From: Enterococcus malodoratus ATCC 43197
Lineage (GTDB): Bacteria; Bacillota; Bacilli; Lactobacillales; Enterococcaceae
Direction of reading: 5' to 3'
Assembly: GCF_000407185.1 (NCBI RefSeq)
Contig: NZ_KE136481.1
Span: 389,136-453,135 of the forward strand
DNA: 64,000 bases
Positions 55,617 to 64,000 of the stretch are shown here, in pieces. Made by a program: the position numbers and the translations under genes. How positions within the stretch are numbered: the stretch's first letter is position 1; every line of letters starts with the position of its first letter. The notes beneath the pieces are model-generated. The model had not been told where the DNA came from. It searched no databases and saw only the letters and a program-made list of their open reading frames with translations.

Positions 55617-55681
55617 CCTAACTTCATCTCCTCAACCATTAAATTCATTCATATGAACCAAGAATCATATGTTAAGACAAC

Positions 55682-55709
55682 CATATATGAACGACCATTC
55701 ATTTGTCAA
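55682..55709 (-). promoter_or_regulatory. Promoter with CzrA/CadC-like (ArsR-family) operator
   Basis: Minus-strand TTGACA (55709-55704), a 16-base spacer and TATATG (55687-55682). The spacer contains TGAATGGTCGTTCA (55701-55688), which matches the TGAA-N6-TTCA core of CzrA-type zinc-responsive operators. A second palindrome, CATATGA-N8-TCATATG, lies just downstream (about 55651-55672). Confidence 0.7.
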
Positions 55710-55810
55710 CCGCTTATGAAACAAATTTTTGTTTATGAATGGTGGACATTTTCGAATAATAGTTAGCAAATTTTACACACTTTGCAAATTCGGTTTTTAG
55801 AAAAAAATAT

Positions 55811-55851
55811 CCCCTACTACTTACCGAAAAATTACCGGCAAATAGTAGGGG
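55811..55851 (-). terminator. Terminator after the cupin gene
   Basis: Stem CCCCTACTA / TAGTAGGGG, with a smaller CCGGTAA..TTCGG-type hairpin in its loop, followed on the minus strand by ATATTTTTTT. Confidence 0.85.
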
Positions 55852-55880
55852 TTGCTTATTATCTAGTCATTTATTAATTT

Positions 55881-56303
55881 CTAATCTTCATTCGGATCGT
55901 TTCTAGCATCTTCATGAGTAGGGTGAACGGTTCCTTTTACATGATCTGGCCCCGCATAAATAGTATACAGTTTCAAAGGAACGTCTCCCGTATTTTCCAC
56001 ATTATGCCAAGTATCAGCAGGAACAAAAATTGCATCATCATCTTTTACTGGCTTTTCAAATGAAAGATCATCTTCTTTTGGTCCCATCTTGCAAACTCCA
56101 CTACCTGATTCTATACGCAAAAATTGGTCAATTCCTTCATGAATCTCTAAGCCAATATCATCACCAGGTTCAATTGACATAACCGTCACTTGTAACTTTT
56201 CACCAGTCCAAATAGTTGTTCGAAAATTTTCATTTTCGACAGTCATCGCCTCAATATTTTCTACAACAGGTTGTTTCCCTCGATCTGAATAATCTAAACT
56301 CAT
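55881..56303 (-). CDS. Cupin-domain protein
   Basis: A 140-residue single-domain cupin. Motif 1 is GDDIGLEIHEGIDQFLRIESG and motif 2 PADTWHNVENTGDVPLKL; the His and Glu/Asp residues could bind one metal. The reaction is unknown, since cupins range from isomerases to oxygen-dependent enzymes. I chose ATG at 56303 because AAAGGAGGG precedes it; the frame upstream to 56375 has no site. It is flanked by a terminator below and a Fur-like box above. Confidence 0.85.
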   Translation of the reverse strand: MSLDYSDRGKQPVVENIEAMTVENENFRTTIWTGEKLQVTVMSIEPGDDIGLEIHEGIDQFLRIESGSGVCKMGPKEDDLSFEKPVKDDDAIFVPADTWHNVENTGDVPLKLYTIYAGPDHVKGTVHPTHEDARNDPNED

Positions 56304-56548
56304 TTCAAAACCCTCCTTTTTTATTGTAGGGTGAAAATTTTTTCTCTTCATCCTATCAATACTATAACATGACACATATTAAATCAATTACCAAACAGGC
56401 TTATATGACAATGATAATCAATTCCAAATTCCAATAGCTTATTTAACTTAAATCATATCCCTAATAGCCTCATAGTGATTATTGGCGTTAACAAAAGACG
56501 TGAATTTATCATGATCTTGTAGAATCTTATTAATGAACCTATAGAAAA
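56304..56548. other. Cupin leader region, otherwise empty
   Basis: Holds the cupin promoter area (a TATAGT near 56357-56362 on the minus strand) and the Fur-like box at 56406-56420. I see no further gene between here and the thioredoxin terminator. Confidence 0.45.
56406..56420. promoter_or_regulatory. Fur-like box upstream of the cupin gene
   Basis: The minus strand reads TGATTATCATTGTCA, which matches 13 of 15 positions of the Fur-box core TGATAATCATTATCA. It lies about 100 bases upstream of the cupin start. Control by Fur, or by another Fur-family protein such as PerR or Zur, is possible. Confidence 0.5.
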
Positions 56549-56575
56549 AAGCCAAGAGCATTTTGCTCTTGGCTT
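56549..56575 (-). terminator. Terminator after trxA
   Basis: Stem AAGCCAAGAGC / GCTCTTGGCTT with an ATTTT loop and six T on the minus strand. Confidence 0.92.
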
Positions 56576-56632
56576 CTGAGATAAGCTTGTTACTCCTATT
56601 CACTACTCTAACTTACTTCATCTAGTTAGTAA

Positions 56633-56941
56633 TTATGCAAATTCATTTAATGTTTTCACTAAGGTATCTTTATCGTGTACTCCTATTAACTTGTCCATAA
56701 CACGACCATCTTTTTTAATTAATAGCGTTGGAATACTCATTATGCCCAACTCACCAGCTGTAACTGGATTCTCGTCCACATTCAACTTGAAAATTGATAC
56801 TTTGTCTCCCATTTCAGCCTCTAATGATTCTAAGATAGGTGCTTGCATTCTGCAGGGACCACACCATGGAGCCCAAAAGTCGATTAAAACTAATCCTTGA
56901 TTCGTTTCTTCTTTAAATTGTTTATCGTTAGTTGTTTTCAT
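56633..56941 (-). CDS. trxA: Thioredoxin
   Basis: Small cytosolic dithiol reductant of 102 residues with the active site WAPWCGPCRMQAP (CGPC near residue 30), the cis-proline region SIPTLLI and the usual five-strand length. ATG at 56941 follows AGGTGAAAAAA. It is the second gene of a trxB-trxA operon whose first gene has been truncated by IS1216 copy 2. Its own promoter is therefore probably lost, unless one lies within trxB or comes from the insertion sequence. It is likely accessory, since enterococci carry other thioredoxins. Confidence 0.95.
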   Translation of the reverse strand: MKTTNDKQFKEETNQGLVLIDFWAPWCGPCRMQAPILESLEAEMGDKVSIFKLNVDENPVTAGELGIMSIPTLLIKKDGRVMDKLIGVHDKDTLVKTLNEFA

Positions 56942-56956
56942 TTTTTTTCACCTATT

Positions 56957-58000
<1,044 letters not shown>

Positions 58001-58184
58001 AATTGTTCCATTCATCATCTGATAAACCAACTTGTGAAGCATTAATCTGACTAATGTCCATTTTTCCGCCAGAAATTTGCGTGCTACTAGTATCTGAAGT
58101 ATTTGATTGTTGATTCCCTTGATGGCATGCTAATATGGTTAAAGCTGACAATAGCAACATTCCCGTAAATAATATTTTTTCCAT
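58001..58184 (-). pseudogene. Truncated small lipoprotein
   Basis: ATG at 58184 follows a strong AAGGAGGAGGTGAG and encodes a signal peptide with lipobox LTILAC (Cys near residue 20), then a Ser/Thr/Gln-rich linker (HQGNQQSNTSDTSSTQ) and the start of a folded region (SQVGLSDDEWNNW), cut by IS1216 at 58000 after 61 codons. The family is not recognised. It lies 16 bases downstream of the esterase gene, so the two formed an operon. Confidence 0.75.
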
Positions 58185-58200
58185 CTCACCTCCTCCTTGT

Positions 58201-59238
58201 CTACTTCATCTGTGACGCCCAAAACGCAACCGCATCATCAAACCACCCCTCCGCCACCGTGCCGGTCCCCAGACCAAAGCCGTGGAGTAGTCCATCGTAC
58301 ACATGAAACTCCGTAGTAATCCCTAGACTCTCCAGGCGCTGAAGTCTACTTTCCATGGTTTGCCAAGATGCAATACCGTCATTTGTTCCCACATTTGCAT
58401 AAGTGGGCGCATCGGCAGGAGAATAAACACTGTATCCCGTGTATTGCATCACCACAGCAGCTGCCTGGGGAATATCCTTGCGCCCAGTCAGTTGGAACAA
58501 GGAAGCTGCATTGCCCAAGGTAGCCGCCATGCGCGCTCCAGCCGAGCCCCCCCACAAGGAATAGTTTTCGCCACTCAGATTGAGTTCTTCGGCATGGTCA
58601 TAAAGGTATTCAATGGCCTTAGCAAGGTCCGCATAGGCATCATTTGGACGATAGATTAAGGCAAAGCCGTTATAACCATGGTCGGTAACCGCTAGCGCAT
58701 GGGGAAAGCTATCATGCATCGCTCCCACATAGGAAAAACCGCCCCCGGCATTCATGATTGCAAAGGGTTTACCCGCCTCTCCGCCAAAGTGAAACAATCC
58801 CGTATTCGCTTTGGCGGAGTCAGCCGCTATTTCCTTCTCCTCATAAATAGGATAGAAAATCCGCTGGCCCTCCAGCGCCCGACTTTTTAAGTGATTGATA
58901 ATTTCTACCGTTTTTTCTGGTTGGAGATTGTTGTACCAAACAAATACCCGGCTAGTGCTAACATCGGCCAAACTCATATTTTCCGTCACACTTCTGTCTA
59001 CAGGAAATAGCAGATGACCAAAATTTTCAAAAGCAGGATCTGCCAGCACCTCTCCTACTGTAGAATTTAACGTAAATTTCTGCATCGTTGCTTGTTCGCT
59101 TCCTTTTTCTTCAGTGATAATTGACCTCTTACTTTCGGTTGTGAAACTGTCCGTTCCACCCGGATTTCTGCTACAAGCTGAGGCCAGAAAAAGTAGTAGA
59201 CCAAGCAACACCAATGCTCTTTTTATAGATCTGTTCAT
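58201..59238 (-). CDS. Lipoprotein alpha/beta hydrolase (esterase-like)
   Basis: A 345-residue extracellular, membrane-anchored hydrolase. The signal peptide ends in lipobox FLASAC. The hydrolase fold has NAGGGFSYVG (oxyanion region, in place of HGGG), nucleophile elbow WGGSAGARMA, a candidate acid Asp in GTNDGIAS, and His in DGLLHGFGLG, the order of the hormone-sensitive-lipase/BD-FAE-type esterases. ATG at 59238 follows AAAGGGTGAG. The gene is visibly richer in G+C than its neighbours, which suggests separate ancestry. Confidence 0.85.
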   Translation of the reverse strand: MNRSIKRALVLLGLLLFLASACSRNPGGTDSFTTESKRSIITEEKGSEQATMQKFTLNSTVGEVLADPAFENFGHLLFPVDRSVTENMSLADVSTSRVFVWYNNLQPEKTVEIINHLKSRALEGQRIFYPIYEEKEIAADSAKANTGLFHFGGEAGKPFAIMNAGGGFSYVGAMHDSFPHALAVTDHGYNGFALIYRPNDAYADLAKAIEYLYDHAEELNLSGENYSLWGGSAGARMAATLGNAASLFQLTGRKDIPQAAAVVMQYTGYSVYSPADAPTYANVGTNDGIASWQTMESRLQRLESLGITTEFHVYDGLLHGFGLGTGTVAEGWFDDAVAFWASQMK

Positions 59239-59515
59239 TTTACTCACCCTTTCGAGAAATTATTAAACTACTTTTTCGTCACTGAATAAAATCAAATTTC
59301 GATAACCTATTATATTTATTTTAATCCCTAAAGTTAACTCCAGAGCAAGGAGAATGAACCTTTTTAATGGAGCATAGTCATCACACTTAGCACCAAAACG
59401 AATCATAGCTGTTCATGTTTTGCAATCTGTATTTTCAACGCTTCTCTTATTAGCTTGAAGTTAACTGTTGAACAACATTATTATAATGCTCCAAAAATAA
59501 CTGAACCTCAATAAA
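59239..59515. other. Esterase upstream region
   Basis: About 280 bases up to the IS21-family end. It must hold the esterase promoter; I see AT-rich stretches but no clear -35/-10 pair and no gene. Confidence 0.4.
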
Positions 59516-59599
59516 TGTCAAGGGCAGCTTAAAATTGTAGGTTTTCGGCAGGATAAAAATGTAGGTTTTCGGCAGTAATAATTGTCGGCAATCGACACT

Positions 59600-60340
59600 T
59601 TAGATCTTGTCTCTCATACGATAAGACTTGCCTGTAATCTTGAACACTTTGACGTGATGTACTAAACGGTCAAGGATGGCAGCTGCGATCTCAGGACTTT
59701 GGAACAACTCGCCCCAACGAGATAAGACAATGTTCGTCGTAATGATCGTAGAGCGGTGTTCATAGCGCATGGCAAGAAGCTGAAAGAATAAATCAGCTTC
59801 TTGTTTATGAATCGGAAGATAGCCAATTTCATCAATAATCAAGACGTCATAGCGAGCGTATCGGTTGAGGACACGTTCTAGGGTACCTTTTTCATAGGCT
59901 GTTCGCAGACGCAAAAGTAGCTCATGACAGGTGATGAATAGTGTCCGATAGCCTTGACGGCATGCTTCAATTCCCAATGCAATCGTCAGATGCGTCTTGC
60001 CCACACCAGGACTGCCGATAAAGACTAAGTTCTCATGTTTTTCCACAAAACCCATGTGCTTTAAGTCTAGTACTTCACGCTTATTGATACTTGGCTGGAA
60101 GGCAAAATCAAACTCTTCCAGGCTGGTTCTCTTAGGAAAGCGGGCGCGTGCCACCACACGATTCATTTTTTGCTTATTTTGATGATCCACTTCTCTGCGT
60201 GTCAGCTCAAGAAGGGCTTCCGTTAAAGAAAGCTCCTCTCGATTGGCCACTTCGATGTAGTTAGGAACATATTCCCGCATATGATTCAAACCAAGAGTCT
60301 CTAAGTTGGTCATCAGTTCTTGGTAATGGCTATTCTTCAT
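59600..60340 (-). CDS. istB: IS21-family helper ATPase IstB
   Basis: AAA+ ATPase that works with IstA to choose and activate the target. The 246 residues contain Walker A GSPGVGKTH, Walker B VLIIDEIGYLP, sensor region STIITTNI and the IstB N-terminal helical part (LETLGLNHMREYVPNYIE). ATG at 60340 overlaps the end of istA, with GGAGGTTGCTG before it; the frame extends upstream without a site. Confidence 0.95.
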   Translation of the reverse strand: MKNSHYQELMTNLETLGLNHMREYVPNYIEVANREELSLTEALLELTRREVDHQNKQKMNRVVARARFPKRTSLEEFDFAFQPSINKREVLDLKHMGFVEKHENLVFIGSPGVGKTHLTIALGIEACRQGYRTLFITCHELLLRLRTAYEKGTLERVLNRYARYDVLIIDEIGYLPIHKQEADLFFQLLAMRYEHRSTIITTNIVLSRWGELFQSPEIAAAILDRLVHHVKVFKITGKSYRMRDKI

Positions 60341-61568
60341 CAGCAACCTCCACCAGATCATATTGCTTGAGACTTTCACGAGTATACGCTCTGATTTCAT
60401 CGTCTTCTTTGTGACTCATGACATCGGATTTCAAGATTTGGAAATAGTCTTCCTCGTGGTAGTTCAGTTGTTTTGTCGTTAATGGATGCGACCGAATCAG
60501 TTCTCCGTTATAATAAATCTGTACTTGGTCTTCTTTATCGGAGAGTTCGATCTCGACTTCTTTACCGATATAGCGAGGCGCCACAGAGTACCTGCATTTA
60601 CGGAAAATGACCATTGCTTCCTTGGTGACTTTACGGCGAATAAAGTCTTCAAAATAGGGATTCAAAAGGTTTTTTGGGTATGGATGCAGGTGCTCTTTTT
60701 CGTTTGTCTGCCAACGATCATCTGGTGTTTGGTCAGTTGATTGAGAAACCTCGTTATTTAGCTCAACACAAAGGTCATTCACTAAATGGCACAGCTCAAC
60801 GGCATCATAAAATTCATGATTATAGACCCGTAGGCGGTCAACAGTCCTGGCTAAAGCTTCGACACAGCCCTTTGTTTGCGGGCGAAATGCCCGACAGGCA
60901 ATGGGCGTGAAGCCGGCATCCTTACTGAAGGCATAAAAACGTTCATTGAAATGCGGTTTGGAAAACTGACTACGAGAATGGTCAACGACTGTCTTCATAT
61001 TATCGAACCAGATTTCTTTGGGAACGCCACCGGTTTGATAAAACGCGTCATCTAAGCACTCAAAGAGTGTGTCTTGTTTCCGGTCGAAAGTTAGTGTGAC
61101 ATATTTTTTCTTGGAATATGGCAAGACGTACAAAAAGATATTGAATTCAAAAATTTCGCCATGATTACTGATTAGTCGCATATCTTCCTTCCAGTCAACC
61201 TGAGCAGAAAGCCCGGGACTATGTTCGACTCGGACGGTTGCCTTGTGTACTTTCGCCTGCTTAAGCTGACGACAATAGGTCTTTACTAAACTGTAGCTTC
61301 CTCCAAATCCTTTGCGCTCAATAAACTTAAAAATACTGTAAGCACTGCATTGGTCTTTAATTTTATCTTGGATGATTTCTCTGTAGGGACCTAACTTACT
61401 CGGGCGCTTCTTACGTTCTGGAGGTTTTGATTCTTTATCTTGAGCTTCTTCGTAAGCACGCTTAACTGTTCGGTAGTCGCAGTCGTATTGTTTTGCCAGT
61501 GCAGCATAATTGGGTTTGATTTCATTGATCATGTAGATCATCACTCCTTCGCGTATGTCTTTTCTCAT
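60330..61568 (-). CDS. istA: IS21-family transposase IstA
   Basis: DDE transposase of 412 residues. An N-terminal helix-turn-helix (YAALAKQYDCDYRTVKRAYEE) binds the end repeats; the catalytic core has Asp in AQVDWKED, Asp in EIWFDNMKTVVDH and Glu in KGCVEALARTVDRL. ATG at 61568 follows ATGGAGGCTCAGG. It overlaps istB by 11 bases, as is usual for the family. Confidence 0.95.
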   Translation of the reverse strand: MRKDIREGVMIYMINEIKPNYAALAKQYDCDYRTVKRAYEEAQDKESKPPERKKRPSKLGPYREIIQDKIKDQCSAYSIFKFIERKGFGGSYSLVKTYCRQLKQAKVHKATVRVEHSPGLSAQVDWKEDMRLISNHGEIFEFNIFLYVLPYSKKKYVTLTFDRKQDTLFECLDDAFYQTGGVPKEIWFDNMKTVVDHSRSQFSKPHFNERFYAFSKDAGFTPIACRAFRPQTKGCVEALARTVDRLRVYNHEFYDAVELCHLVNDLCVELNNEVSQSTDQTPDDRWQTNEKEHLHPYPKNLLNPYFEDFIRRKVTKEAMVIFRKCRYSVAPRYIGKEVEIELSDKEDQVQIYYNGELIRSHPLTTKQLNYHEEDYFQILKSDVMSHKEDDEIRAYTRESLKQYDLVEVADEE

Positions 61569-61672
61569 CCCTGAGCCTCCATTTCATTTGGGATAAGAAG
61601 AGCATACAAAAATGTAGGAAAACCAACAATTTTAAATTGCCGTTTTCCTACATTTTAAAGGTGCCGTTGACA

Positions 61673-61910
61673 ATAAACACTACTTCTTTGATAACTGGCA
61701 CTAAATAGTGCTGATTTCTCTTTTAAACATAGTTATTTCTCCAATATAAAATAGATCCGCAATCCCAAATAAATATAGGATTACGGATCATAATAATAGT
61801 ATATATTTTATTTTTTCGGAAAGATGTAACAAATAATAGGGAATGAAAAAAGTACTCGACGGATTCACTCTATCAAAAATAAATAATTCATCTGTTGTTT
61901 TAATTTGTTT
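61673..61910. other. Gap between IS21 end and orf13-like gene
   Basis: About 240 bases. It contains one terminator-like hairpin (61754-61789). In Tn916 this is where orf12 and tet(M) follow orf13; neither is present. Confidence 0.5.
61754..61789 (-). terminator. Terminator after the orf13-like gene
   Basis: Stem GATCCGcAATCC / GGATTaCGGATC with a 12-base AT loop. On the minus strand it is followed by a T-rich stretch (TATTTTATATT). Confidence 0.65.
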
Positions 61911-62822
61911 TTATTCAGAGTCAATAATTTTCCAGTTTCCATCTTTCTGTAATTCCAATTCATACTGAAAGTAATTAGTTGTTTTTGATAAATCACCAAG
62001 ATACTTTACATCAACTTTCACTTGAATATTTTTTCCATTTTGTGTATAAATTGGATCCACTAATTCCACAAGTTTTAAGTTCGTATTGATTGGACTCATT
62101 GTGTCATCTTCAACATAATACTCAAGCTCCTTTTCAGAAGCAGTTGGGTAAATTCTGAAAAACATTTCTAAAAACTCTGTAATTTCTTCCGTTATTTTAC
62201 CATCAATTTCTGAACTATTTTCTACTTTCTTTGCTTCATATTGAGCCTTTTCCGGTTTTCCAATCAGGGTAGGTAAACTCGTTACTATATGATTCCTGTT
62301 TTCATCTTCAAAGATTGTCACTCGATAAGCAGAAGAAACCTGTTGTGACTTCTTTCCTTCTGTAATCTTTTGATCCACTAGAAATGAAACGACAAAATTA
62401 TCTGACCTTTTTTCAACATCTAGAATTTTTACAGACTGAACTTCGGAACTAGTGGGAATATCTGCCCGAACCATATCTTGGCTCAAGGTGAGACCTTCTT
62501 CTGTAAGATATTGTCCAAGAGTACTCATTCTCTTTTCAATTGCTTCTTTGTTATTTTTCCATGAAAAATATTCTTTCACAAAATCCTCTGTAAAACTTTC
62601 AACGCCAGAAGTATTCACTACCTTCTCTTTTATAACCACTTTTTCATGAGTTGTATATTGATCAATGGCGGTGAAATTTTTATAAACGCCAAAAGCAAGA
62701 CTACAAGACAATAAAAGCCAAAGGGCAAGCACCATTTTTCGATGCTTACCCACGGATACAACTCGTTCTTTTTTCTTTTTTGGGCTCTTTTCCTTTTGAT
62801 TCCGTTCAATTTTTATCTTCAT
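61911..62822 (-). CDS. TcpC-like conjugal transfer protein (Tn916 Orf13-like)
   Basis: A 303-residue bitopic membrane protein of the type IV secretion machine. A basic cytosolic start (ERNQKEKSPKKKKERVV) precedes one membrane helix (MVLALWLLLSCSLAFGVYKN, about residues 31-50) and two NTF2-like extracellular domains; this is the layout of TcpC and Tn916 Orf13 (about 310 aa). It is bicistronic with the Orf14-like hydrolase (18-base gap). ATG at 62822 follows AAGAGGAAAAATA. Confidence 0.9.
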   Translation of the reverse strand: MKIKIERNQKEKSPKKKKERVVSVGKHRKMVLALWLLLSCSLAFGVYKNFTAIDQYTTHEKVVIKEKVVNTSGVESFTEDFVKEYFSWKNNKEAIEKRMSTLGQYLTEEGLTLSQDMVRADIPTSSEVQSVKILDVEKRSDNFVVSFLVDQKITEGKKSQQVSSAYRVTIFEDENRNHIVTSLPTLIGKPEKAQYEAKKVENSSEIDGKITEEITEFLEMFFRIYPTASEKELEYYVEDDTMSPINTNLKLVELVDPIYTQNGKNIQVKVDVKYLGDLSKTTNYFQYELELQKDGNWKIIDSE

Positions 62823-62840
62823 TATTTTTCCTCTTTTCTC

Positions 62841-63845
62841 TTATTTGTACCGTCCAGCACCGATAAGATGCTGCTGCCAATAGCTTTCCGTTAGATTTGT
62901 CCAGCCCACTGGATCTCCTGCATGAAACATGCGATTCTCCCCTGCGTAAATGCCCACATGAGTCACATAAGTACCGGCATTATAAGTCGAATGAAAGAAA
63001 ACCAAATCACCTGGTTTGGCATCTTTTAGGTCAATATGGGTCATGGCATCATACTGATCTTGAGCCACCCGAGGAAGTTTCAGACCAACTTTGGCATAAC
63101 ACCATTGGGTCAAACCACTACAATCAAAACCCGTTTCTGGACTTGAGCCACCAAATACATAGGCCGTTCCTTCATACTTAAAGGCCTCGTCAAAAATTCC
63201 TTGGACTGTTTTATCATCAAACTGTGTTGTAGTTAGGTATTGTTTCACCAATAAGCAATAAAACATATTGCCATAGCTATAGCGCCATCCACCATTTTCC
63301 TTAATCGCGATGGGATTAGGGTAATCGACTTTTTGACCGCCCGATTTTTCCTTTGAAAAAGATTCAGCTAAAGCAAAACTATGCTTCTTCCCGTTTTTCG
63401 CGACATAATCTAGATACCCGCCACCATAGTTATAAGCTTGAATAATACTATCCTGATCGCATCCCAGTTCGTTGGAACGCTTAACCAAAGACGCAAAATA
63501 GAGACATCCTTGTTTGATGGATGCCTCGGTACTTAACGAATTTGGTGGTAAGCCTGCCGATTCAGAACTCTGCATGACATCTTCCATTGTGCCACCAGAT
63601 TCCACTTGAATAATCGCTAAAAGAATCAGGACATATTCTGAGATGCTTGATTCCTTGGCATATTTTTCTACCATTGCACGATGTTTCAAAACTTCTTCTG
63701 AGACATTACTTCCCCCAAGAGAAGCACCTGAACTATTACTTCCTTCACTGTCTTCACCAAACAACAAGCCCACACACATCAAGATACCCATAAAGGAGAT
63801 TGTCAGGAGGGTTAACGAAATGATACTTAATTTCTTTAAGTTCAT
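62841..63845 (-). CDS. Conjugation peptidoglycan hydrolase (Tn916 Orf14-like, lysozyme + NlpC/P60)
   Basis: Opens the cell wall for the conjugation channel. The 334 residues (Tn916 Orf14 has about 333) have an N-terminal membrane anchor (LSIISLTLLTISFMGILMCV), a lysozyme-like domain (residues 55-190, with catalytic Glu in LLAIIQVESGGTMEDVMQ and QAYNYGGGYLDYV), and a C-terminal NlpC/P60 domain with Cys in FDCSGLTQWCYAK, His in THVGIYAGE and a further His in MFHAGD. ATG at 63845 overlaps the stop of the upstream gene. Confidence 0.95.
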   Translation of the reverse strand: MNLKKLSIISLTLLTISFMGILMCVGLLFGEDSEGSNSSGASLGGSNVSEEVLKHRAMVEKYAKESSISEYVLILLAIIQVESGGTMEDVMQSSESAGLPPNSLSTEASIKQGCLYFASLVKRSNELGCDQDSIIQAYNYGGGYLDYVAKNGKKHSFALAESFSKEKSGGQKVDYPNPIAIKENGGWRYSYGNMFYCLLVKQYLTTTQFDDKTVQGIFDEAFKYEGTAYVFGGSSPETGFDCSGLTQWCYAKVGLKLPRVAQDQYDAMTHIDLKDAKPGDLVFFHSTYNAGTYVTHVGIYAGENRMFHAGDPVGWTNLTESYWQQHLIGAGRYK

Positions 63846-64000
63846 TTTTTCTCACCCGACCTTGATTTTGGACGAGAGTTCATTCTTTTTTGTACTTTTT
63901 GATTGGTTTGCTTGGGCAGTGTAGACCTCTGTTTCACTTGTTGGAAAGAATTTTTCTTACTTGATGGTTGACTTATTCTTTTTGAAACATTTTCCTGACT
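63842..64000 (-). CDS. Tn916 Orf15-like conjugation membrane protein, C-terminal tail (partial)
   Basis: A frame open from the right window edge to TGA at 63844-63842, 52 residues, very basic and Ser/Gln-rich (for example KQTNQKVQKRMNSRPKSRSG, then EKK). Position directly upstream of, and overlapping (ATGA), the Orf14-like gene equals that of orf15 in Tn916, whose product has a long basic tail. Only context and composition support the name. Confidence 0.7.
   Translation of the reverse strand, partial: SQENVSKRISQPSSKKNSFQQVKQRSTLPKQTNQKVQKRMNSRPKSRSGEKK

Larger units (their letters stand above)
59516..61672 (-). mobile_element. IS21-family insertion sequence with 5-bp target duplication
   Basis: A 2,157-base element. 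Its ends are related inverted repeats, TGTCAAGGGCAGCTTAAAAT on the left and TGTCAACGGCACCTTTAAAA (read inward) on the right, each followed by copies of TGTAGG-WWWW-CGGCA, the multiple terminal repeats characteristic of IS21. It is flanked by ATAAA on both sides (59511-59515 and 61673-61677), a 5-base target duplication. It carries istA and istB, overlapping. The intact duplication shows a simple, recent insertion. Confidence 0.93.

Noticed and set aside
61673..61910. tet(M) or its orf12 leader peptide after the orf13-like gene
   Set aside because: No ribosomal-protection gene or leader frame exists here; the interval is short and non-coding, then the IS21-family element begins.

Overview
The window reads as the chromosome of a low-G+C Gram-positive coccus of the genus Enterococcus. 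The gene content and order fit: pflB-pflA, ppaC, parE-parC, plsY, the xerC-hslV-hslU-codY block (the codVWXY order of Firmicutes) and the trmFO-topA-dprA-rnhB-rbgA block. A complete glycogen operon points to a species other than E. faecalis or E. faecium, but that is an inference. Nearly all genes lie on the minus strand.

Bases 1-42,636 are ordinary chromosome. In order they hold: an FtsX-type ABC transporter (permease cut by the window edge); a lincosamide nucleotidyltransferase-like gene; a C26 amidase; nagA with a NagR/DasR-type operator; an XRE-TPR regulator; tRNA-Leu(GAG); the glycogen operon glgB-glgC-glgD-glgA-glgP-amylase; two housekeeping hydrolases; ppaC; pflBA; topoisomerase IV; plsY and a Nudix hydrolase; a LacX-like epimerase; codY; hslUV; xerC; and the DNA/tRNA/ribosome maintenance block.

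From about 42,660 to the right edge (and beyond it) lies an integrated element related to the Tn916 family. Directly upstream of rbgA sit a tyrosine integrase with an unusual C-terminal extension, an excisionase-like protein, and homologues of Tn916 Orf8 and the Orf7 sigma factor. At the far end are homologues of Orf13, Orf14 and the tail of Orf15. The place where Tn916 carries tet(M), orf6 and orf9 is filled with about 16 kb of cargo assembled by insertion sequences: three IS1216 copies and one IS21-family element with a 5-bp target duplication.

The cargo is mostly about metals, redox and efflux. It includes a P1B-4-type metal ATPase preceded by what looks like a NiCo (czcD) riboswitch with its own terminator. 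A TetR-controlled ABC exporter has two ATPases and one permease. A CDF (CzcD-type) transporter is cut after 31 residues but keeps a CzrA-like operator in its promoter. A cupin gene has a Fur-like box upstream. An intact thioredoxin follows a truncated thioredoxin reductase. There are also a broken MFS exporter, a truncated lipoprotein and a comparatively G+C-rich lipoprotein esterase. Several genes stop exactly at IS1216 ends, so the region looks like successive IS1216-mediated insertions and deletions inside a conjugative element backbone.
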